The position numbers were made by a program, and so were the translations under genes. A model generated the notes under the pieces. The model saw only the letters and a list, made by a program, of their open reading frames with translations. It was not told the DNA's origin and ran no database searches. This document shows positions 48,757 through 57,452 of a stretch of 64,000 nt of DNA, piece after piece. This DNA is from Bacteroidota bacterium. GTDB lineage: Bacteria > Bacteroidota > Bacteroidia > Bacteroidales > Dysgonomonadaceae. Location: NCBI GenBank assembly GCA_023424395.1, contig JAFADY010000055.1:28800-92799 (forward strand), written 5' to 3'. Positions within the stretch are counted from its first letter, which is position 1. Each line of letters opens with the position of its first letter.

Positions 48757-49104
48757 TTATTCTTTGACTATCTTATTGATTTCTTTTTTAAAATCTGTTT
48801 TTTGTTCCGGGCTCCATAACCAATCGTCGCTAATCAATAAATCGTAAATCTTTTCTTTTTTCACTTGCGTTGAATCTTGTCCCATCTGTTCTGAACTTAT
48901 AAGAACGGATTCATTTTCCAAAGAATTCTCATCATACTTTAAATCCAAATCATATTGAGTTTCTGTGTCTCCACCTAATCTCATATCTATAAATTCGCGT
49001 TGATCTCTCTCCTGATTCCATTTCCAATGCACAACTACCGATCCGGCCAAACTAGACCTGGTGGTATTATCTTCTATATTCTCTTTCATTACTCTTTCGC
49101 TCAT
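48757..49104 (-). CDS. Hypothetical protein, 115 residues
   Basis: An unrecognised cytosolic protein without signal peptide or membrane helix. It is acidic and contains 'SLAGSVVVHWKWNQERDQRE' and ends with 'SPEQKTDFKKEINKIVKE'. It starts 9 bases after the 123-residue neighbour on the same strand, so they form a pair. The composition is more AT-rich than most of the window. Nothing supports a function. Confidence 0.6.
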   Translation of the reverse strand: MSERVMKENIEDNTTRSSLAGSVVVHWKWNQERDQREFIDMRLGGDTETQYDLDLKYDENSLENESVLISSEQMGQDSTQVKKEKIYDLLISDDWLWSPEQKTDFKKEINKIVKE

Positions 49105-49113
49105 AGCTTTTTT

Positions 49114-49485
49114 TTATTTGAAATCCATACTGCTAGGCTTCATGGTGAAATCCACTTTGCTTTCCATTTTTATATCTATATCTTTATTAATAACATCGTC
49201 TAAAACTCTTTCTCCCTTGCTTATTCTATCTTTAACCGAACCCGATTCATCACCGTTCAACATCATAAACGGCTCTAAATTGTCTTTATTTTCATCATAA
49301 GAGTTAATAATACTATCCAAATACTCTTCCGTTACCACCCTGCAAATGGTAAAAAGGCGCTCTTCCTGAAAAGAGATATAATAAAACACTTCGCCATTTT
49401 TTTCTTTAATATTATCGATTTTGGCCGTTGTAGGAGAAAATCCTGGAATAATAACATTAAACTTGTCGCCTACCTTATATTTCAT
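49114..49485 (-). CDS. Hypothetical protein, 123 residues
   Basis: An unrecognised protein beginning 'MKYKVGDKFNVIIPGFSPTT', which suggests a small beta-barrel (SH3- or KOW-like) start, followed by 'NGEVFYYISFQEER' and an acidic tail. Paired with the gene at 48757-49104. No family, motif or metal site was recognised. The pair may be accessory. Confidence 0.6.
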   Translation of the reverse strand: MKYKVGDKFNVIIPGFSPTTAKIDNIKEKNGEVFYYISFQEERLFTICRVVTEEYLDSIINSYDENKDNLEPFMMLNGDESGSVKDRISKGERVLDDVINKDIDIKMESKVDFTMKPSSMDFK

Positions 49486-49690
49486 GAAGACTTTCCTGTT
49501 ATTTTAATTTTGTTGATTGTGTTTTGAGAGAACCATTATATAAACAGTTTTTATACTCAAAATGTTTTCCACAAAAGAAATGCAACGCACTTTTTTCTAA
49601 TTTCGGATATATTTAACAAAATATTAGTAAAAAACACAGAAATTAACAACGTGAAAAGGTTAAAAAATAATTTTGTTTTAAAATAATTAC

Positions 49691-49767
49691 TACATTTGCA
49701 GCAATGTCATTCTATACAATGACACCTTAATTATCGAGCCGCTCAGATTGTGAAATTTGTGCGGCTC
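49691..49767 (+). ncRNA. Candidate small structured RNA upstream of queC
   Basis: TACATTTG (49691-49698) is a good -7 element, with TTTG only 15 bases further upstream (49672-49675). Just after it come two stems: TGTCATT-ctatac-AATGACA (49705-49724) and GAGCCGC (49736-49742) with GCGGCTC (49761-49767), with a repeat of TGTGCGGCT after that. No ORF fits. The rest of the 456-base gap, 49768-49912, shows nothing else. It could be a small RNA or a leader. Known Rfam classes were not recognised. Confidence 0.4.
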
Positions 49768-49912
49768 ATTTGTGCGGCTTCAATTTTTGAGCCATGAATC
49801 CTTAACAAACAAACTTTTGTTTTGTTCGGATTTCTCCTTAAAATATTTATTTTTTTCACAAGAATTTTTTGAAATCGTTTTGAGGAGCGGTTTAAAGATT
49901 TAAAATAATACC

Positions 49913-49920
49913 TACCTTTG
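49913..49920 (+). promoter_or_regulatory. Predicted -7 element of queC
   Basis: TACCTTTG, a full TAnnTTTG match 21 bases before ATG 49942, with TTTA 18 bases upstream. It implies a very short leader and supports the ATG 49942 start over TTG 49918. Confidence 0.55.
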
Positions 49921-49941
49921 TATGTAATTGCATTAATTCAA

Positions 49942-50616
49942 ATGAAAAGAACCGACTTTTTTAAAGATGAAGACGCTCTCGTGCTTTTTTCGGGCGGACA
50001 AGATTCCACTACTTGCCTTTTTTGGGCAAAAGAAAATTTCCGAAACGTACATACACTCTGTTTTTCATACGGACAAAGACATTCTCAGGAAATTGAAATA
50101 GCAAAGCGCATTGCACAATTGGCAAGAGTTTCCTTCCAATTACTGGATGCTTCCATTATTTCTCAACTCTCTCCCAACTCTCTTACCGATGCATCTATAA
50201 GAATGGACGAGGAAAAGCCAACAGATTCATATCCCAACACATTTGTTCCCGGAAGAAACATGCTTTTTCTCACGTTTGCAGCTGCTGTTGCGTACGCAAA
50301 AAACATCAGACATTTGGTTACCGGAGTTTCCGAAGCCGATTACAGCGGCTATCCCGATTGCAGAGATACCTTTATCAGATCGGTAAATGCAACTTTAAAT
50401 TTAGCCATGGACAAACAATTTGTGATACATACGCCACTTATGTGGCGCAACAAAACGGAGATTTGGCAACTGGCCGATGAGTTGGGTGTGTTCGATATTG
50501 TCCGCAACGAAACCCTTACCTGTTACAACGGCATAAAAGCAGCCGGTTGCGGCCATTGCCCTGCCTGCAAACTGAGAAACAAAGGTTTGGAAAAATATCT
50601 GTCTGAAAAGAAATAA
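49942..50616 (+). CDS. queC: 7-cyano-7-deazaguanine synthase
   Basis: A 224-residue QueC, which makes preQ0 from 7-carboxy-7-deazaguanine with ATP and ammonia on the way to queuosine. The PP-loop is '[17 protein letters not shown]' near 15, and the C-terminal zinc site is '[19 protein letters not shown]' (four cysteines). ATG 49942 is chosen because of the promoter. queD/queE/queF are not in the window. Confidence 0.95.
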   Translation: MKRTDFFKDEDALVLFSGGQDSTTCLFWAKENFRNVHTLCFSYGQRHSQEIEIAKRIAQLARVSFQLLDASIISQLSPNSLTDASIRMDEEKPTDSYPNTFVPGRNMLFLTFAAAVAYAKNIRHLVTGVSEADYSGYPDCRDTFIRSVNATLNLAMDKQFVIHTPLMWRNKTEIWQLADELGVFDIVRNETLTCYNGIKAAGCGHCPACKLRNKGLEKYLSEKK

Positions 50617-50711
50617 CGATAAGTTAAAACACGTGATTTCAGCAACAACAAAATCTTTTTAATTGTTTATATAAATAATTCTTTTTCTTAAAACTAAAAC
50701 ACTTCAATAAA

Positions 50712-51356
50712 ATGAAAACAACGAGCGGAACTTACAGGGAAATTTTTGTAAAAAGGACTTCGGGAATGGTTTCTATGCAACAGGATGTAACCGATTTTTG
50801 TGAAAAGTTTATCAAGCCTGTGCATCCTCAAAATTGGGATTGGTCGAAACGAGATTTCAATGAACCTAAGAATGATCCTACAATTGCGGAAGCCCGCGCC
50901 ATTCGCGACGTTATTTATAAAGACATGCAGAAAAGCGCTAAAAGTAAAGTCGACCTTTCTACCATCACGAACGGAAAAGCCATTAAAGCATTCTTCGATC
51001 CGAGAAATAAGTACGAAGAATTCAACATGGAAGAGTTTTGTTATGCACTGAAAGTGGAAATTGAACACGGAAAAATAAGAGACGCGAATGTAACTCTCAA
51101 TCATCCCATATTGACAGCCATGATCGTGTTGGCGCACATGAGCGAGACGATTACTTACTACAAGCGGCTGCAAGTAATGGAAGCCGAAGGCAAGATCTAC
51201 GAAATTATGCGCAAATTAAAATCGCTTAAAAGCGGTAAAGATAAATGGTATAAAGAACTGGAAAAAGCCCATGAGGAATTGGAAACTGCTCAAAAAGAAT
51301 TAGCGGAAAGGTTCGAAAAAGTGGACAATATCCCGACCATAGACGAATTGGAATGA
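50712..51356 (+). CDS. DUF5661-like protein
   Basis: A 214-residue protein. The middle ('EFNMEEFCYALKVEIEHGKI', 'LNHPILTAMIVLAHMSETIT', 'YYKRLQVMEAEGKIYE') matches the DUF5661 pattern of short alpha-helical proteins with a conserved acidic/histidine set. The C-terminus is a predicted coiled coil ('ELEKAHEELETAQKELAER'). Cytosolic. It stands alone with its own ATG after a 95-base gap. It begins the stress-related stretch of the window. Confidence 0.65.
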   Translation: MKTTSGTYREIFVKRTSGMVSMQQDVTDFCEKFIKPVHPQNWDWSKRDFNEPKNDPTIAEARAIRDVIYKDMQKSAKSKVDLSTITNGKAIKAFFDPRNKYEEFNMEEFCYALKVEIEHGKIRDANVTLNHPILTAMIVLAHMSETITYYKRLQVMEAEGKIYEIMRKLKSLKSGKDKWYKELEKAHEELETAQKELAERFEKVDNIPTIDELE

Positions 51357-51391
51357 AGTTGTCTCTAAAGTAAACTCTGTTATCAAATTGT

Positions 51392-51433
51392 CTCCCGATA
51401 GCTATCGGGAGAATGGATCCGCCAACTGGCGGA
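51392..51433. repeat. Pair of palindromes (REP-like)
   Basis: CTCCCGATAGCTATCGGGAG (51392-51411) is a perfect 20-base palindrome, and TCCGCCA-AC-TGGCGGA (51418-51433) a perfect 7-bp stem. They lie in the 180-base gap between converging genes. The rest of the gap shows nothing. Confidence 0.8.
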
Positions 51434-51537
51434 GAAATGAAGAATCTATTTATCTTGACAAAATAGATGTTTCACTTTGTTCAACATGACAAAATGAAAC
51501 TGCAGTGGTAATTTTGATACAACTTCTTTTTACCGAC

Positions 51538-52740
51538 TTAAAACCTGTCGAACCGATAATAGTGAAGTAAGCTATCGTTTTGGCCTGCCAAAATCTTTAA
51601 AACAAGTTCCATGCCCTGAACCGAGAAAGTAATTCCATTTCCGCCGAGCCCCAACACAAAAATGGCATTTTTAAAATCGGGGTGTTCGCCAATGTACGGC
51701 AATCCGTCTTTGGTAACTCCAAAAGCGCCTGCCCAATTATAATCTTCAATAAATTTTATTGTCGGAAAAAGCTCGTGGATTTTTTTCATCAATTTATCGG
51801 CCTTTTTATTTTTTAATTTATCCGTCAAGCCGCTGAATTTATAAGGAATATCTTCGCCTCCAATCAATAAACGTTTGTCATCGGTTGTTCGCATATAAAT
51901 ATACGGGTTGTCGGTATCCCAGATTAATATATCCTTCAGCTCATCATATAAATTAATATTCTGCTCACTCACACAGGCAAAAGTTGTTACAATATCGGCG
52001 TATTTTTTCTTAAACATAGACAACGCTTCGAATCCCGAACAAAAAACAACGCGGTTACAAGTTACCGTATAATCGTTTTCGGTTAAAATCTCCACCTTAT
52101 CGCCGTATTTAATTTCTTTGATCGGGGTGTGGTCGTAAATTCGCAGTCCGCGTTTGCTGTTTTTATAGAAGAGTTCATGTGCAAACTGAAAAGCGTCCAC
52201 CGAAGCCCCTTCATCGGAAAGAATTCCCGGATAAGATTCCATTTTGTATTTTTCCTTGATTTCTTCCGAAGTCAGCCATCGGGCATTGAATCCGTGTTTT
52301 TTTCTTAGCCGGAATTCCTTTTCTACATTTTTGATATTCTTTTTGGAATGCGAAACCTGTAATGATTTTTTCAACTCGAATCCGCAATTCAAATCTTCCG
52401 ATTTTACCAATTCATCCAAAATCCGAATGGATTCTATGCCTGCTTTGTAACATTCAACGGCTTCATTTTCGCCGATCATCCCCGCCAAATCCACCAAAGG
52501 AGTATCAATTTCGTACTGAAGCATGGATGTTGTTGCCGAAGAACTCCCTGTTCCCACATCCCGTTTATCAATAACAACCGTATCATATCCGGCTTGATGC
52601 AAAGCATGACTGATGAGCGCGCCGGTAATTCCCGCGCCCACAACTGCAATTTCGCAATTTATACTTTCTTGCAACGTGGGATAACTGTTCAATATCCCAT
52701 TTTTTAACAACCAAAAAGCTTCAGGTGATCTTAGTTTCAT
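51538..52740 (-). CDS. FAD-dependent amine/glycine oxidase-type oxidoreductase (DAO family)
   Basis: A 400-residue DAO-fold protein. The FAD-binding 'VVGAGITGALISHALHQAGY' lies at 33-52, 'VVIDKRDVGTGSSSATTSML' near 54-73, and the closing 'VLGLGGNGITFSVQGMELV' near 365. Members oxidise amino acids, glycerol-type compounds or proline relatives. A 30-residue N-terminal extension 'SPEAFWLLKNGILNSYPTL' precedes the Rossmann fold. No Rieske domain is attached. Substrate is unknown. Confidence 0.87.
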   Translation of the reverse strand: MKLRSPEAFWLLKNGILNSYPTLQESINCEIAVVGAGITGALISHALHQAGYDTVVIDKRDVGTGSSSATTSMLQYEIDTPLVDLAGMIGENEAVECYKAGIESIRILDELVKSEDLNCGFELKKSLQVSHSKKNIKNVEKEFRLRKKHGFNARWLTSEEIKEKYKMESYPGILSDEGASVDAFQFAHELFYKNSKRGLRIYDHTPIKEIKYGDKVEILTENDYTVTCNRVVFCSGFEALSMFKKKYADIVTTFACVSEQNINLYDELKDILIWDTDNPYIYMRTTDDKRLLIGGEDIPYKFSGLTDKLKNKKADKLMKKIHELFPTIKFIEDYNWAGAFGVTKDGLPYIGEHPDFKNAIFVLGLGGNGITFSVQGMELVLKILAGQNDSLLHYYRFDRF

Positions 52741-52858
52741 TTTTTATTTATATTTTATTAGGAACTTGTATTAGAACAATGGAAAGAATGCATTTGTTTT
52801 ATATATACATACAAGTTAAATTAAAATTACGAACTCAAAAAACGAAAGGAAAGACAGT

Positions 52859-53308
52859 ATGAACTTAGAGAAACAAGCGGAAACTTTAAACGATTTGGTA
52901 TTGATCAACAACGACAGAGTAGAGGGTTATCAAAAAGCCATTGAGGAATTGAAAACGGAAGACGCCGATTTAAAAAGTGTATTTCAGGAAAGAATCAACC
53001 AAAGCCGCAACTTCCACGCCGAACTGGTAGCCGAAGTAGCAAAGTCGGGCGAAGAATTGGAAAAAGGAACATTGGTATCGGGTAAAATATACCGCGCCTG
53101 GATGGACGTGAAGGCTTTCTTTAGCGGAGGCGACAGAAAAACCATCCTCGATAACTGCGAAGATGGGGAAGATGCAGCACTACGCGCTTACGACGAAGCT
53201 CTGGAATGTCAAAACATCACTCCCGAGCAAAGAGCGATCATTATTCGTCAGCAAGCCGAAGTAAAAGCTTCTCACGATAAAATTAAAGCCATGCGCGACG
53301 CGCTTTAA
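52859..53308 (+). CDS. DUF2383/PA2169-type four-helix-bundle protein
   Basis: A 149-residue protein with the ferritin-like PA2169/DUF2383 pattern: 'LNDLVLINNDRVEGYQKAIE' starts helix 1, 'FQERINQSRNFHAEL' helix 2, 'EDGEDAALRAYDEALE' helix 3 and 'RAIIIRQQAEVKASHDKIKA' helix 4, with Glu and His in the usual places. Such proteins may bind a di-metal centre and are stress-induced. It precedes the catalase gene; an intergenic terminator-like hairpin (53341-53369) separates the two. Confidence 0.88.
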   Translation: MNLEKQAETLNDLVLINNDRVEGYQKAIEELKTEDADLKSVFQERINQSRNFHAELVAEVAKSGEELEKGTLVSGKIYRAWMDVKAFFSGGDRKTILDNCEDGEDAALRAYDEALECQNITPEQRAIIIRQQAEVKASHDKIKAMRDAL

Positions 53309-53340
53309 ACAGCGGCTCTACATTTAAGAAAACGTTATCA

Positions 53341-53369
53341 ATTAAGGGCGGGAAATTTCCGCCCTTAAT
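53341..53369 (+). terminator. Terminator of the DUF2383 gene
   Basis: A perfect 11-bp stem, ATTAAGGGCGG (53341-53351) with CCGCCCTTAAT (53359-53369), 32 bases after the stop. No long T run follows, so it may be partial. Confidence 0.65.
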
Positions 53370-53401
53370 CGTAATCAAATAATTTCATTTATAAAAAAAT
53401 C

Positions 53402-55669
53402 ATGAAAAGTCAAGAAAAAAACAATCAACAGAAGAATCCGGAAGAAAACAAGGGAAACGCCTACCCTACCATTCCCGGAAAAGGGCCGGAACCGGCAAAA
53501 GTATCTCAAATCAAAGTAAAAGATGCGTCGAAAGATAAAATGGGTGATGCAGACCGGATGGCTTCACAGGAACTGCGGCCGAAAACCTCCGACAGTGCAA
53601 AACAACAAGATCTAGCCGTCAATAAAGGCGGAGGACTCGATAATCCGATGACCACGAATCAGGGATTGAAAATCAACGACGACCACAATTCGCTAAAAGC
53701 GGGAGAAAGAGGACCTTCACTGCTGGAAGACTTCATTATGCGTGAAAAAATTACGCATTTCGACCACGAACGTATACCCGAAAGAATCGTGCACGCTCGC
53801 GGTTCAGGTGCGCACGGCGTTTTCGAAGTTACCAATCCCATCCCTCAATTTACAAAAGCGAAATTCCTGTCGGAAAAAGGAAAGAAAACTTCCGTATTTG
53901 TACGTTTTTCCACGGTAGCCGGCGCACGGGGCTCTTCAGACCTTCCGCGCGATACACGCGGATTTGCCGTGAAATTTTATACGGAAGAAGGAAATTACGA
54001 TTTGGTAGGCAACAACATGGCACCGTTCTTTATTCAGGATGCCATGAAATTCCCCGACTTGATCCACGCTGTAAAAGTCGAACCACGCAACGAAATTCCG
54101 CAAGCCGCATCGGCTCACGATACGTTTTGGGATTTTGTATCAACATCGCCCGAAACCATGCACATGATATTTTGGCTGATGAGCGACCGCGCGCTGCCGC
54201 GCAGCTTGCGTATGATGGAAGGGTTCGGAGTACACACATTCCGTTTCATCAACGATAAGGATGAATCGTGTTTTGTGAAATTCCATTGGAAACCTCTGTT
54301 GGGCGTTCATTCCATGATTTGGGACGAAACGCAAAAAGCTTCGGGTAAAGATGCCGATTTTCACAAAAGAGATCTGTGGGAAGCCATTGAAAGCGGCAAC
54401 TACCCCGAGTGGGAACTTGGAGTACAAATTGTGCCGGAGCAGGATGAATTCAAATACGATTTCGATTTGCTTGATCCCACAAAACTGATTCCCGAAGAAT
54501 TAGTTCCCGTGCAGATCGTCGGAAAAATGACGTTGAACCGTAATCCGGATAACTTCTTCGCAGAAACCGAACAGGTTGCTTTCCATCCCGGACACGTGGT
54601 GCCGGGCATCGATTTCACCAACGATCCGCTCCTGCAAGGACGTTTGTTCTCGTACACCGATACGCAGATTTCTCGTTTGGGTGGTCCCAATTTCCATGAA
54701 ATCCCCATCAACCGCAGTATTGTTAATGTAAACAATAATCAGCGCGACGGTATGCACCGCATGCAGATAAACGTAGACGAAACCTCGTACAGCCCAAATA
54801 CCATCGGCGATAACAATCCGTATCAGGTATCGAAAGCCGACGGCGGTTACACAAGTCATTACGAACGCATTGATGCACACAAGATCCGTGCACGAAGCAA
54901 AAGTTTTCTCGACCATTATTCGCAGGCCATTCTTTTCTACAACAGCCAAAATGAGGTGGAAAAACAGCATATTAAAGATGCGTTCAGTTTTGAATTGGGA
55001 AAATGCAAACGCGAATCAATTCGTATCAATGCACTCAAAATGATTAATCAAGTAGATAAGGATTTGGCAAAATATGTGGCCGATCAGCTTGGGTTGGCAG
55101 TTCCGCAGGAAAAACCCGAGAATATGCAACACGGCGCAGATGCCAAGCCCGAAGAATACGAAACCGTATTCAAAAAGCCCGAAATCGAAGATTCACCTGC
55201 ATTGAGTATTTTACGCAACGATTCTAAAGATTCCATCGCTACGCGTAAATACGCACTTTTGTGCGACGACGGGGTTGACGCCGCTGAACTAACAAACATA
55301 AAGAAAGCGTTATTAGACGAAGGCGCCGGGGTTCGCGTGGTGGCTTCGCATCAGGGAAAACTAATAGGTGAAAACGAGTTGGCTGCCGACGACAGTGTTC
55401 TTACAACTTCATGCGTGCTGTTTGATGGCATTGTTGTTTTGAAGGGTTCGGATAAAATGGTAGAATCCATGAAAAACGACCCGCGTTTTAAAGAATTTGT
55501 AAAAGATACTTACCAACACTTTAAGCCCATTGCTGCTCAGGGTAATACTATTGATTTCGTGATGTCGGCTATCGGCGATGATCTGACTGTTGAAGACGGT
55601 ATCGTTAAAAACGGTAATCCTTCCGATATCATTAAAACCTTTAAGCAAGGGCGTTTTTGGAATAGATAA
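53402..55669 (+). CDS. katE: Large-subunit catalase (HPII/KatE type)
   Basis: A 755-residue clade II catalase that breaks down hydrogen peroxide using heme. The catalytic histidine is H131 in 'ERIVHARGSGAHG', 'FSTVAGARGSSDLPRD' follows, and the heme-ligand tyrosine lies in 'GRLFSYTDTQISRLGG'. The C-terminal 160 residues form the flavodoxin-like domain typical of large catalases ('KYALLCDDGVDAAELTNIKK'). The N-terminal 100 residues are an unusually lysine-, asparagine- and aspartate-rich extension. No signal peptide. Heme may come from the hemH pathway. Located in a stress island. Confidence 0.95.
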   Translation: MKSQEKNNQQKNPEENKGNAYPTIPGKGPEPAKVSQIKVKDASKDKMGDADRMASQELRPKTSDSAKQQDLAVNKGGGLDNPMTTNQGLKINDDHNSLKAGERGPSLLEDFIMREKITHFDHERIPERIVHARGSGAHGVFEVTNPIPQFTKAKFLSEKGKKTSVFVRFSTVAGARGSSDLPRDTRGFAVKFYTEEGNYDLVGNNMAPFFIQDAMKFPDLIHAVKVEPRNEIPQAASAHDTFWDFVSTSPETMHMIFWLMSDRALPRSLRMMEGFGVHTFRFINDKDESCFVKFHWKPLLGVHSMIWDETQKASGKDADFHKRDLWEAIESGNYPEWELGVQIVPEQDEFKYDFDLLDPTKLIPEELVPVQIVGKMTLNRNPDNFFAETEQVAFHPGHVVPGIDFTNDPLLQGRLFSYTDTQISRLGGPNFHEIPINRSIVNVNNNQRDGMHRMQINVDETSYSPNTIGDNNPYQVSKADGGYTSHYERIDAHKIRARSKSFLDHYSQAILFYNSQNEVEKQHIKDAFSFELGKCKRESIRINALKMINQVDKDLAKYVADQLGLAVPQEKPENMQHGADAKPEEYETVFKKPEIEDSPALSILRNDSKDSIATRKYALLCDDGVDAAELTNIKKALLDEGAGVRVVASHQGKLIGENELAADDSVLTTSCVLFDGIVVLKGSDKMVESMKNDPRFKEFVKDTYQHFKPIAAQGNTIDFVMSAIGDDLTVEDGIVKNGNPSDIIKTFKQGRFWNR

Positions 55670-55698
55670 CCAAAAAGCCGTTTCTTTAAAATTAAAAA

Positions 55699-55727
55699 AC
55701 CGGAAAGAAAAATTCTTTCCGGTTTTT
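55699..55727. terminator. Bidirectional terminator between katE and the copper-binding gene
   Basis: ACCGGAAAGAA (55699-55709) pairs perfectly with TTCTTTCCGGT (55713-55723), with A run before and T run after, serving both converging genes. Confidence 0.85.
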
Positions 55728-55742
55728 TGTTTCTTTCTTCAA

Positions 55743-56063
55743 TTACATTTTCCGACACTCCTCGGCGCATTTTCTGCACGCTTCAGCACATTGCTGACAG
55801 TGGTCGTGTTGATGTTTTTCACACTCGTCGGCACATTTATCGCAGATATCGGCGCATATTTTACACACTTCTTTGGCCTTTTCGCTGCCCAAACTCATTA
55901 ATTGAGCGGCAGCGTAACAAATGGCGGCACATTCCATATCCGATTGGATACATTTTGCCATCATTTTAACATCTTCTTCTTTCGTGCAAGACGATGCACA
56001 ATAATTACAGGCGCTTGCACAGGCAAGACACGCATCTATACATGATTTGTATTTTTGATCCAT
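55743..56063 (-). CDS. Cysteine-rich four-helix-bundle copper-binding protein (Csp/DUF326)
   Basis: A 106-residue protein with 19 cysteines, mostly spaced by three or four residues ('CIDACLACASACNYCASSC', 'CKICADICDKCADEC', 'HCQQCAEACRKCAEECRK'). This is the Csp/DUF326 pattern of a four-helix bundle whose core stores Cu(I). It has no signal peptide, so it is the cytosolic type. Located beside catalase and CsbD, it likely protects from copper-driven peroxide damage. Confidence 0.93.
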   Translation of the reverse strand: MDQKYKSCIDACLACASACNYCASSCTKEEDVKMMAKCIQSDMECAAICYAAAQLMSLGSEKAKEVCKICADICDKCADECEKHQHDHCQQCAEACRKCAEECRKM

Positions 56064-56112
56064 TGTTTTAGTTTTTACTCGTTTGTTAATTTTTAATCCG
56101 TCTATAAAAGCA

Positions 56113-56146
56113 ATACGGGTAATTGCCGATCGACAATTACCCGTAT
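56113..56146 (-). terminator. Terminator of the CsbD gene
   Basis: A perfect 13-bp stem, 56113-56125 (ATACGGGTAATTG) with 56134-56146, 15 bases downstream of the CsbD stop on the minus strand. Confidence 0.75.
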
Positions 56147-56161
56147 TTCGAAATGGTGGAA

Positions 56162-56359
56162 TTACAGTTTATCCAATTGTCTGTCGAACCAACCTTTAAC
56201 TTCGTCTTTGGTTTTTCCGGTTCTGTTTTGGATTCTACCGTATAATTCATCTTCTTTTCCTTCTTCGTAGAGAAGATCGTCATCGGTAAGGTCAGCCCAT
56301 TCTTGTTTTGCGCGGCCTTTCAATTCATTCCATTTTCCTTTAAATCTTAAGTCGTCCAT
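56162..56359 (-). CDS. CsbD-family stress protein
   Basis: A 65-residue CsbD-like protein ('[20 protein letters not shown]', '[20 protein letters not shown]'). CsbD members are general-stress proteins of unknown activity, in Bacillus under SigB control. I take ATG 56359; the longer frame upstream would add 26 non-conserved residues. Confidence 0.9.
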   Translation of the reverse strand: MDDLRFKGKWNELKGRAKQEWADLTDDDLLYEEGKEDELYGRIQNRTGKTKDEVKGWFDRQLDKL

Positions 56360-56517
56360 AATAATAATTTTTAATTGAGTTCCTGCATTGAAAGCTCTAT
56401 ATATAAAACAAGCCCGGCTTTTGTATTGTTCCCTCATTTGCTCCTTGGGGAAGGCATTTATAGTTATTTAACCCTGCCTCTTAAAAATGTTTAAGGCATT
56501 ACGTTTGAAGCATAAAA

Positions 56518-56547
56518 AGCCCGATAAATTCTAACTGTTATCGGGCT
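56518..56547 (-). terminator. Terminator of the first short-chain dehydrogenase
   Basis: AGCCCGATAA (56518-56527) pairs perfectly with TTATCGGGCT (56538-56547), with A run on the left serving as the T run of the minus strand. It lies 31 bases after the stop of the gene at 56579-57439. Confidence 0.85.
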
Positions 56548-56578
56548 TTTAATTAATAAACAAAAATGTATGAAATTT

Positions 56579-57439
56579 TTATGCGTTTACAATTTCTCCT
56601 CCGTTAGGATGCAGGCATTGCCCCGTAATATAACTCGCATCGTCCGATGCCAAGAAAAGATACGATGGAGCCACCTCATTGGGTTGTCCGGCGCGCCCCA
56701 TAGGAACATCAGTGCCGAATTCCGAAACCTTTTTCTTATCGTAAGTTGATGCGCTTAACGGCGTCCATATCGGCCCGGGAGCAACAGCATTTACCCTGAT
56801 TTTTTTATCTACCAAATTCTGCGCGAGGCTACGGGTGAGTCCCATGATAGCACCTTTCGTAGCCGAGTAATCAATAAGCTGACCGCTGCCACGGAAAGCC
56901 GTAACGGAACTCGTATTAATGATAACATTGCCTTCTTTCAGGTGAGGCATCGCATATTTGGTAACCCAGAAATAGGAAAACACATTGGTGTAAAATGTGC
57001 GCTCCAATTGCTCTGTAGATATTTTCTCGATCCCTTCAGCTTCCCAATGCAATGCGGCGTTATTTACCAAAATATCCAGTTTAGAAAACTTTTCGATGGT
57101 TTTATCCACCGCTTTTTTGCAGTTATTTTCTTTGGAGAGGTCTCCTTTCAATAACAAACATTCCTGTCCCAAGTCCCGGACTTCCTTCTGCGTGGCTTTT
57201 GCATCTTCTGTCTCGCTGAGATACGCTATCGCGACATCCGCTCCGTGCAGAGCGAAAAGCAGCGCTACGGCTTTTCCGATTCCGCTATCGCCTCCCGTGA
57301 TCAAGGCCACTTTTCCGGCAAGTTTTTTATGTTGCTTCAGGGGTTCCGATTCAGGAACCGGTTTCATTGCGTACTCTTGTCCCGGGCGTCGTTGTGATTG
57401 TTGGGGACGTGCTTTTTTTGTTTCTTTTTGATCTTGCAT
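56579..57439 (-). CDS. Short-chain dehydrogenase/reductase, YhdF/YghA-like
   Basis: A 286-residue SDR with 'ALITGGDSGIGKAVALLFA' (NAD(P)-binding) near 44, 'LVNNAALHWEAEGI' near 124, and catalytic 'DYSATKGAIMGLTRSL' near 190. The N-terminal 40 residues are the extension seen in the stress-linked YghA/YdaD-like group ('RPGQEYAMKPVPESEP'). It is likely an aldehyde/ketone reductase induced by stress. A close paralogue lies at 58053-58907, separated only by the DUF892 gene. Confidence 0.92.
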   Translation of the reverse strand: MQDQKETKKARPQQSQRRPGQEYAMKPVPESEPLKQHKKLAGKVALITGGDSGIGKAVALLFALHGADVAIAYLSETEDAKATQKEVRDLGQECLLLKGDLSKENNCKKAVDKTIEKFSKLDILVNNAALHWEAEGIEKISTEQLERTFYTNVFSYFWVTKYAMPHLKEGNVIINTSSVTAFRGSGQLIDYSATKGAIMGLTRSLAQNLVDKKIRVNAVAPGPIWTPLSASTYDKKKVSEFGTDVPMGRAGQPNEVAPSYLFLASDDASYITGQCLHPNGGEIVNA

Positions 57440-57452
57440 AGTAGTTGGGATT

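Noticed and set aside
49768..49912. A preQ1 riboswitch directly before queC
   Set aside because: I could not find the short H-type pseudoknot pattern, and the queC -7 element at 49913 leaves only a very short leader.
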